Part shown: positions 1-10,400 of the stretch, one piece after another
Position numbering within the stretch: the first letter of the stretch is position 1
Layout: every line of letters begins with the position of its first letter
Assembly (NCBI GenBank): GCA_029582155.1
Contig: CM055899.1
Location: 53,092,520 to 53,156,519, forward strand
Direction: 5' to 3'
DNA length: 64,000 bases
DNA from: Panopea generosa
Lineage: Eukaryota > Mollusca > Bivalvia > Adapedonta > Hiatellidae
Position numbers and translations under genes: made by a program
Notes under the pieces: generated by a model
Database searches by the model: none
Seen by the model: the letters and a program-made list of their open reading frames with translations, nothing else
What the model was told of the DNA's origin: nothing

Positions 1-60
1 TTAACTGATTGTCTGTTAGCCATCGATGACATAAAAATGATGCTATATATACAATATTGA
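1..60 (+). repeat. SINE 3' end cut by window edge
   Basis: The first ~45 bases match the 3' part of the SINE at 21625-21670 (both carry GATTGTCTGTTAGCC, then CATAAAAATGATGCTA). Only the tail is inside the window. Confidence 0.6.
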
Positions 61-329
61 ACGTATTCAACTTGTGTTATTTTGTAATAAATTGTTTCTG
101 CATATGTAGAATTAAGCTGTATACACGTTTTTTAGAACAAGAATGAACATGGAATTAAATTTAAAATAATTGTACCCCCACAAATAACATTTGTCAATGT
201 ATATAGGAGTCGCTAGTCTGTCTGTCTATTTGTTGGGCATTTTTTCGGCCTGTCAGCAAATTGTGAAGCAAACTACTTCTGCATCAGTTTTCAAGCAAAT
301 GACTTGAAACTCTGTCTACACTTCGATCA

Positions 330-905
330 ATGTGCTGCTGTCGGGGGTATGAATCATCTATAGTGATATATAGGCCTAGTTGATGTTTAGTGTCTGTATA
401 TTAGATGTTGCTGTCAAGGCGGTGTTGTGGGGGTATGAATCATCTATAGTGATATATAGGCCTAGTTGATGTTTAGTGTCTGTATATTAGATGTTGCTGT
501 CAAGGCCGTGTTGTGGGGGTAGGAATCACTTATAGTGATATATAGGCCTAGTTGATATAAAGTGTCTGTATATTAGTTGTTGCTGTCAAGGCAGCATTGT
601 GGGGGTAGGAATCACTTATAGTGATATATAGGCCTAGTTGATATTCAGTGTCTGTATATTAAAAGTTGCTGTCAAGGTGGTGTTGTGGGGGTATGTATCA
701 TCTATAGTGATATATAGTCCTAGTTGATATTCAGTGTCTGTATATTAGATGTTGCTGTAAAGGCAGCATTAGGGAGGGGGGGGGGGGGGGGTGGGTATAA
801 AGGCCTAGTGGATATTTAGTGTCTGTATATTAGATGTTGCTGTCAAGGCAGCATTGTGGGGGTATGAATCACCTATGGTGATATATAGGCCTAGTTGATA
901 ATTAT
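330..905. repeat. 86-bp tandem array, about seven copies
   Basis: The block GGGGGTATGAATCA...ATATAGGCCTAGTTGAT recurs at an 86-base step (429, 515, 601, 687 and on). It lies in the intron upstream of the first visible SEC14-like exon. One copy carries a run of about 16 G (776-791). Confidence 0.9.
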
Positions 906-1388
906 TTAGTGTATGTATATTAGATGCTTTAGAAATTGCTGCCAATAATATACACATGTTTGTCATGATCAAGGCAATTATAACAGTCATATGCAGACAA
1001 TGTTGATTTGATCAGAATTGGAATAATTTCATAAAAGTTTACTTTCTTTTTTTAGTCATCTATTAATATATTTGTAAAATTTTGGTAATAATAATAAAAA
1101 AATTATGGTTTATTTTGCTCAAAGTATTGAATTATTTTTCATAATCTGCTACGATATATTTTAAAAGGTAAAAATAAAGTTATTTCAAAAAGCATCTATG
1201 ATAAAAGTGAGCCATATGTTATTATCATTATAATGCAAAATAATTAATACCTTAATTTTTAACAATTCACTGCATAAAGAAGAGTTAATATTTTCATTAT
1301 TTTACAATATTATCTTAAATAAAAATAACCTATACATATTGTTTTAAGTCGATGTGTTTTAATGAGTTTGTATTTTCCTCTATAACAG

Positions 1389-1469
1389 CTGTGGACATGT
1401 ATCTATCTATTGTTCGTGCAGCAGAGAGTATATATCCGGAGATGTTGCGAAAAGTATTTGTTATAAATG
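1389..1469 (+). CDS. SEC14-like exon a (CRAL-TRIO)
   Basis: The acceptor AACAG precedes 1389 and the donor GTAAGT starts at 1470. It encodes [19 protein letters not shown] and the following RKVFVIN, matching the helix before the APKLFP strand of CRAL-TRIO. Both ends split codons; the preceding exon must end in one codon base (G would give Ala). Confidence 0.9.
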
Positions 1470-4400
1470 GTAAGTACAATTTGTTTAATTTGTGATTTTC
1501 CAGTTTTGATCCATGCAATTTATCTGCATTAGTGCATGCATCTGATCTTGTCCCGGCTGTAACTTTGCCATGCATAGGGGAATTTTTAAATAACAAAGCA
1601 CAAATATTACCCATAATGGGATGAAGTGTTGCGTAGCCCAAAGGTCAAGGTTGCACTTGGAGGTTAAAGGTCAGAAATAGGTACAAAAGTTTGTATCTGC
1701 TCCATATTTTGTAAACCACTTAACAGATTTAGAAATATCATAGCACAAATGTTCACTATAATCAGACAATGTGTTATGCACAAGACACCCCCATGGTCCA
1801 TTGCTGAAAGGTTAAGGTCATACTTGGAGGTTCAAGGTTAGACATACATGCAATATTTGGTCTCCACCTGATAATTTATATAATTTATCAAACATGTTCA
1901 CGATAATGAGCTATTTACTCACAGGTTTTGACACGGGCTCAACATTGTAGCCCTTTGGCATCTAGTTGATTGATAGTTGCATCTACTAGTAGTTGATTGA
2001 TAGTTGGGGCATCAGTGTACAATGGACACATTTCTAGTTTAGATTTTTTTTTATTGTCCGGCTGCTTAACTACTGTCCCTTTCTTCCATCCATCCACCAT
2101 CCATCCATTCATCCACATCCATATTCGCATCTTTCCATCCATATCCATCCATCCGTCCGTCCGTCCGTCTGGAGCGGCAGTTGTGGGTTGCGTTGCCAGT
2201 ACAGAATGGCATTGTGGGGTTTTTTGGTACTTGTGGGGTGCAAGGTTTACCCCACAAGTGCGAAAACCCGTCCAAATGGCATTGTGGGGTTAACTTTTTT
2301 TTTTCACATTTTTCTTTTACTTTTTTTTTCCACCTTTTTTCATTCTTTTTTAGTGTCATTAGGGTTGGATCTCAAGGTTTGTGACATAAGGGGTTAGATA
2401 GAAAATAGATTTTGTTTTGTTTTATGAAAAAAAAGATGTTTTATAACACCACAACATCACTTCCACCGGAACGTCCGTCTGTCCATCCAGGCGGACAAAT
2501 GGGTATTTAAGTGTCTAGGGTTTAGGGTTAGTAATTCTTATGGACAGTTGAAAAAACATTAAGTGGCTGTTCTAGACACTTAGAAAACAGCTCTTAGGTG
2601 GCTTTTTTTCTCTTACATGGCTAAAATTTAGCCGCACAAGTAATACGATTGATGCAAAGAAGCCACTTAAATACCCATTTGTGAGAACGTCTGTCCGTCC
2701 ATCCATCCATCCATCCATCCATCCATCCCAATCCCCATCCATCCCAATCCCCATCCATCCATCCATCCATCCATCCATCCATCCATCCATCCATCCATCC
2801 ATCCATCCATCCATCCATCCATCCATCCATCCATCCATCCATTTGGTTTCCGATTAATATCTTATGAACGGGTTCATGTATTCATGTAATATTCTGCGTG
2901 GAACTGATAATGATAAAGTACAGGTCAAGTTCTATATTTGTCAACATCAGTAAAGGGCATCTGTGTCTTATGGACACATTTCTAGCATATTGTAACTGCA
3001 AAATGATTCTCTAAAACATAATTCTAAACATTGAACTTTTGTTTCAGCTCCGAAGCTGTTCCCCATTGTTTGGTCTCTAGTGAAACCTCTGTTACATGAA
3101 GCCACAAGTAAGAAAGTTGTGGTGCTGTCAGGTATGTTTGTTTTATTGTTAATGATCACCTATCTTGCCGTCACAACTTTGAAATAATTACATGTAATCA
3201 TGTATGCAACATTTGCCTGTTAGTAAAAAATTATAAAGATATAGCCATTAAAATAATGATATAAATTTACAAAGTCCAGGATTGGAGAGTTTTCTGGAAA
3301 GTAAAAGGTTTTTATATTAGTACATGAACATAACATGAATGTGGAGCGCATGGTCCAGAACTAGAACACCAAACCTAGGATCGAAGGGCTGTGAGTTCAA
3401 TCCTTCCCCACGGCTGTGTGCGGTATCCTTAGGCGAGACACTTTTTTCCACATATGCTTAGTACAGGTTCTACCTTTCAATAATATCATGTTGAAAACAT
3501 TGACTCTTGTCATCGAAGTTAAGCAGTTGTCTAGCCTGGTTATTACTAAAATGCCTGGGTGCTGTTGACTTCTACTTTGTGTTGAGTGCGTGGGTTAGCT
3601 CCTGTTATGGGTTTGATCCTGATGTGGGTTTGATCCTCTGCCATGGCTATGTGTGGTGTCATTGAGCAAGACACTTTATCAGCATAATACTTAGTACTGG
3701 TTCTACCCAGGAAGACATTGAGCATGATTAGTCTTTTACAATTCAGGTAAAATAAAAAAAGCTGAAAAATTGTTTAAAACAATGCAGAAGAAGATGATGT
3801 TTTCAGGTTACAATGTTAAATAATAATTATTAAAATGCAATCCTTTTTTGTTATGCAATTTGAATTTTTCTGTCAGAGTTGTTGTGGTCTACTGTATCAC
3901 AACTTGTCCCAGGTCGACAATAACATAAAAATCCTCCTGATTGTTCTCTAAAACTGCAGCGATAGTCTGGAGGTAGAGCGTCCTCGCATGTTGAAGATTG
4001 TGGGTTTGATTCCTGGTCAGGTCATTCAAAATACTTGAAAAATTGTTCTTGAAGCTTCCTGGCTTGGTGCTCAGCATTGAGAGGATAGTTCTAGGTCTAG
4101 TTTGTCTGATGTCAGCATAATATGACAGGTAGGGGTATCATACCATGTGTCCGCAGCATGATACTCCAGTGTGGCAGCGCTTAGAATACTGTTTCAAGTA
4201 CACACCATCAAGATATGACTGAATACTTGTTAAAAGTGCAGCTAATTACCATACAACAACAGTGGATGGTTCTCGGCTGAATCCACAGGTATATCACATC
4301 AGAAGTTTAAAAGTACATAGACAGAAATGGCTGAGCATTGTTCAAATTGACAAAATACCAAAAACGTTTGGATATCCGATAATAATTGTGTTCAGATTTT

Positions 4401-7400
4401 TACTGGAACAGGGCTCATTAAAAACAAACACAAATACCAATGTTTATAGACAACATTTTTAAACACAAATTTCTTTATATTAACATGTGTTGCTGCAGAA
4501 AATTGTATCGTTTTTAGCTCTACTGGTCAAAGGCCAGAAGTGCTTATGCAATGTCGCGTTGTTCGTCGTCTGTCATCTGTCGTCTGTCGTCCGTTAGCAG
4601 CACTTTCTAGGCCAATTAAACTGAAACTTCACATGGATGTTTCTATTGCATGGGAGACTATGCAGAAGATTCTTTTTTTCAATCTGAAATTCAGATGGCT
4701 GCCATTACTAAAAATTGTCCAAAACTTAGAAAATATTCTTTTCACGAACGGCCCAACAGATTTTCAGAATGTTTATGTAGTAATGATAACCAACTATAGT
4801 TTTGTTAGATTTGTTCAAATGGTGTCCCTAAGGTTTAAAATGACCCTGCCCTGAGGGTTCAATTATGGGACACAATCATGTCGTTATGATAAATGTTAAT
4901 TTTTTGCCTATATCTTCACAGAAGCATTGATTGGTGAAGGAGGTTAAGATTTGTAAAAATGACTGTCTTAAGGGGTCAGGAGGGGCCCCAGAAGGGTAAA
5001 AATTAGGATTACAAAAACTGTTTTCTAAAGAACCGTATGTCAGATTTGTTCATTTCTGGCATAAATTATCCCTATGTGTAGGTGTTTAATTGCAGATAAC
5101 AATTTAGGGGCTAAAATTTATATTGACCCTGTAAGGGGACTTAGAATTTTACATAGGAATACTAAGGGAAAACAAAAAATTCTCTGTTTTTTTCATCTAG
5201 TTAGGCAAAATTATTATTTAATTTGAGTTCTGAAGTATCATCTAGTCATAGGAAATAACATTTGGCTCAGTAAGGAGAATTGACTTTCCATAAGGAGCCA
5301 GTGTGGGTAAAAAAAGGGTTAAGATAAAAAATAGTCGAAAATCTTCTTCTCAACAACCAGTCAGTCAAATTTGTTCATATTTGATATGGATTATCCCAAT
5401 GAGTATGGGTTTAAAGTTTGTACAAATCAAGGGTCATGTATTTATAGGGCCATGTTAGGGGTCTTTGAGTTTTACATATGAATACTATGGGAAAATGGAA
5501 AATTCTCATTTTTTTGTCCATTTGGGTAAATAATTTTTTTTGTTCAGTATAGGTGTGGTGGGGGTATTTATCCGTAAGTTGTTAAGACGACCCCCCAAAG
5601 AGGGTAAATATTGTGGAATTTCAAAAAGTACTGTGGCCACTATGAGTCAGTAGAATGTCCTCAGGCCCTCTTGGGCCTCTTGTTTTTTTTATTTTAGATT
5701 TTGAAAATAAAAATAAAAATTAAAATCCTCTGCCCTCCCCGTTTTTTAAAAAAATTTGGATGATAATCTAGTAATTAATTTATAATGGCCTTATGACCCC
5801 TTTTTAACTTAATTTTTAGTAAAAAATTAGTTTCTGATCTTTTCTAATTTGATCTAGTATATTTTCTTTGTTTTTGTTATCTGCAGGAAATTATAAAGAG
5901 GCTTTGTTAAAGGAAATAGATGCTGACAAACTTCCCGTCTGCTATGGTGGAACATTGACCGACCCTGATGGAGACCCCAGGTGTAAAACATGGGTGCGCA
6001 TCTTATTTATATACAGTAGAATTATGTGGAGTGCATGGTCCACCTATAACAAGTTAGTTTATGTAGAATGTAAAGAAAGGGTAGTAGATAAGAGAAGGGA
6101 GTAAGGATAAAGAGAAGAAGAAACTGGACACATTCCTGCATTATTTGCCAAATGTATTTGCTACCAGCTGCTGAAGAAACAGATTGTTATAGTCACTGTG
6201 TTAAAGTTTTTTTTTATTAGATAAAGTGGAATGTGGTCCTGTCTTACAGGGGGTTAAGCACAATTGATATATGAAGACTTGCAAAAACAAAAACTTATAA
6301 TCTATTGGTTCCTTTGCTAACTTGACACAATAATAGAAGGCAGTGAGGCGATCATGCATGCTATTTCAAATCAGTAACTACCTTAAGTACTTAAGTTATC
6401 ACAGGATTCTGACTTATTCAAGTAATAAAACACATTGGTAGTGGATGTTGTATTGATCTACATTGCTTGTTTATTTTCTAGTTTATTATCATGTGTTGAA
6501 ATTTTCATGAATCACATGTGGAAACTTACATCAATTAAATATGATGACAGATCTGTCAAGGTGGAACAGTACCAAAAGAATACTACAATCAGGCTGCCCC
6601 CAAGGTTACCATGACAACTGTGACAGTAGGGCGAGGATCCACACTCCAGCTGGAATATCAAGTTCACCATGCCAACAGTGTCATAAGGTATAGAGAATAC
6701 CCTGTTAGGGCCTGATAGTCTAAAAGTTACCAGGTGAAGCAAAGAAAAACAAGGCTCTTTCCTTTTTCTTTGAGCTGAACCTGATAATTTTAGACCATCG
6801 GGCATTATTATGGTATTCAATTTTTTATGTCATTATTTGTTTTGTTTTATTTATTTTTAGCTCTATTGGCCAAAGGCCAGAAGTGCTTATGCGATGGTGT
6901 GTTGTCTGTTGTCCATCGTCTATCTTCTGTCGTCTGTCGTCTGACGTCTGTCGTCTATAAGCAGCACTTTCTTTGAAACCACTAGGCCAATTAAACTGAA
7001 ACTTCCCATGGGTGTTTCTATTGCATAAGAGACTATACAGAAGATTTTTTTTTTTTTTATCTGAAATTCAAGGTGGCCGCCGTTACTTAAAATAGTCCAA
7101 AACTTAAAAAATCTTCTTCTCATGAACGGCCCAACAAATTTTCAAAATGTTTATGTAGAAATGATGACCAACTATAGTTTTGTTAGATTTGTTCAAATGG
7201 TGTCCCTAGGGTTAAATATGACCCCGCCCCGAAGGTTCAATTAGGGGACACATGTCATTATGATGTTTTTTTATATATTTTTTTTTAAATGGAAATGATT
7301 TTGCCTATATCTTCACAGAAGCATTGTTTGGTGAAGGAGGTTCAGATCTGTAAAAATGACTGGGTTCCACTGTCTTAAGGGGTCAGGAGGGGCCCCAAAA

Positions 7401-10400
7401 GGGTAAAAATTGGGAATTACTCAATTCGTTTTCTTAACCGGTATGTCAGATTTGTTCATATTTTGCATAAATTATCCCTATGTGTAGGGGTTTGATTGCA
7501 GATAAGAATTTAGGTGCTAAAATTTATAGGGGCACTGTAAGGGGACTTAGAATTTTACATAGGGATACTATGGTAAAACAGAAAATTCTGTTTTTCTTTC
7601 ATCTGTTCTGAAACCACTAGGCCAATTAAATTGAAACTTCACATGGGTGTTTCTTTTACATAGGAGACTATACCGAAGATTTTTTTTTATCTGTAATTCA
7701 AGATGGCCACCATTACTAAAAATAGTCCAAAACTTAAAAAATCTTCTTCTCATGAACAGCCCAACAAATTTTCAAAATGTTTATGTAGTAATGATGACCA
7801 ACTATAGTTTTGTTAGATTTGTTCAAATGGTGTCCCTAGGATTAAATATGACACCGCCCAGAAGGTTCAATTAGGGGACACATGTCATTATAATATATAT
7901 TTTTTTTAAAATGGAAATGATTTTGCCTATATCTTCACAGAAGCATTGTTTGGTGAAGTAGGTTAAGATTTGTAAAAATGACTGGGTTCCACTGTCTTAA
8001 GGGGTCAGGAGGGGCCCCAAAATGGTACAAATTGGGAATTACTAATATCGTTTTCTTAAGAACCTATATGTCAGATTTGTTCATATTTTGCATAAATTAT
8101 CCCGTTGTGTTGGGGTTTGATTGCAGATAAGAATTTAGGGACTATAATTTAAAGGGGCCCTGTAAGGGCACTTAGAATTTTATATAGGGATACTATGGGA
8201 AAACAGAAAATTCTCTTCTTTTTTTTCCATTTATTCTGAAACCACTAGGCCAATTAAATTGAAACTTCACATGGATGTTTCTATTGCATAGAAGACTATA
8301 CAAAAGATTTATTTTTTCTATCTTAAATTAAATGGCCGATGTTTCTATTGCATAGTAGAATTTCAAAAAGTGCTATGGCCACTATGAGTCAGTAGAGCGT
8401 CGTCCTCAGGCCCTCTTGGGCCTCTTGTTATTTAAGGTACAACAACTGATTGTAGTCAGGAAAACAAACACATGTGTGTACATCTGTGGTAAATGTGCCT
8501 GAAGCAGAAAGTAGATCTAAATTTATCAGTGAAGTTAGAACTTATGTAGTTGTTTTATCTGCATTATGTCATGTTATTAACATAGGTTTATAACGTCGTT
8601 GCAAGTTTATCAGGCACATGACATCATAATGTATACTTCATGACGTCATTATGTATACTTATACATTATGACCTGGATGGAACTACTTTTAACCTTTACT
8701 TAAAATTAATAAAAAAACTAACTAGAAATATTGACATGATAAATAGAATACCATGTCAGTGTTTAATATTATCAACCTTATCAGGTCAGGCACGAAAAAA
8801 AACAAAGACTCTGCAGAGCCTATATAATTACTCTGTTATAAATATTTTATTAATGCTTGAAAAAGTGTTGAGGAGGGGTTTAATGTGATGCAAAAACAAT
8901 GATGCCATCAGTTTGTGTGTTGCTGCAAGATAAAACTTCCATGTCGATAAGACAAAAATTGATCTTACCCTCGCTTTATTTTGTAGAATAATATATAATG
9001 ATATTATAAAATTTTATATCCCAATAAAACCACTTTATGCTTATATATGCTATGACTTTGTGTTCTTTTAAGACTTGTTAAAATAACGAGACTTGAAGAA
9101 AGTTTAACTTAAATACTATTGTTTGGGGCACATGATACAGCCAAATTTTTTTTTAAGCATTGAAAGTACAATTTCAGTGACACATAAAATATATTTCAGG
9201 AAATCAATATATAACAATGATTTACATTTGAAAATCTGTCTGGTTAAACGATTTGTGAAGCAAAACTGATTTTAAATAGGAAAAATCAATGCAAATTTAG
9301 AGTTGCCAATACAACGAACGTTTAAATATTTCGTAATATCTTCTTAAAGGCATAAAATATTGTGATAAAACTTTCAGTATTTCTTAATATACCCTGTTGA
9401 CATTTCACACATATCGAATTGTAACATCTATATATGGAGAAAAAAGATTTCATTCAGTTTTTGCATTAAAGTTTGCCCACCAAAATTGATCTTTTTATGA
9501 GATTTCAAAAAGTAAGAATTTTTATTTGTAATTAAAAAGACTTTTCAACTGATATATAACTTGTGTTACTACTCCAAAAAAACTGTCCATGTATTCATAA
9601 AATCTAAAAATTTCTGACTGAAACAAACATCTCAACCATAGAAGTATGTTGTGTAACAAGAACAGTGAATAAAAGATAAAACAACCAATAAAATCTTTTT
9701 TGACTGTTAATTGGTCAATTCAAATATTGCTGCAAAGGCATACTATGAAGAACATTTACAAAACTGTGATACAAAGCAAAGATGACCCATCTGAAATGAG
9801 TAGCTACATGTAACAAGCAAAATATCTTCCATATACATGTACATCGTACTATACCTGTATGTGTAAAAATTTCAAATTAAGGCCATTATAAATTAATTGC
9901 TAGATTATCTTAAAAATGGGGAGGGTGGGAGGATTTTATTTTTTATTTTCATTGTTAAAATTTTTGATGTTGTTTTTAATAAAAAAAGATTTAAAAAAAT
10001 TAGGAAGATAAAAAGGATTGGGACGGCATGAAAATTAGGGGGCGGGGATGATAATCTAGCAATTAATTTATTATGGCCTAAGCTATAGTATTGCTTATGT
10101 TGTATTTTATATTTCTATTTAGATATGAATTTCACTCAGAGGACCATGATATTGGGTTTGGTGTGTTCAGGAAAACTACCACGGTAAATATCACTTACTT
10201 ATCACGGCTGCCTTGGATTTACAATAATGCATCAACGTCATTTATATGTTCGGGCAAATCAGAAAGAAGTTCTGTATTTTAAGAACGAGAACTGAGTTAT
10301 ATGGAAAACACTGAGCTTAGTGATACTTCACTTGGTTTACATAAAAAATATGTCATGGGTTTATTATGCTCCTGCATCATTAATTATGTGATAAAAGAAA

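Noticed and set aside
2572..2842. Minus-strand MDGWMDGW frames
   Set aside because: CATC microsatellite translation.
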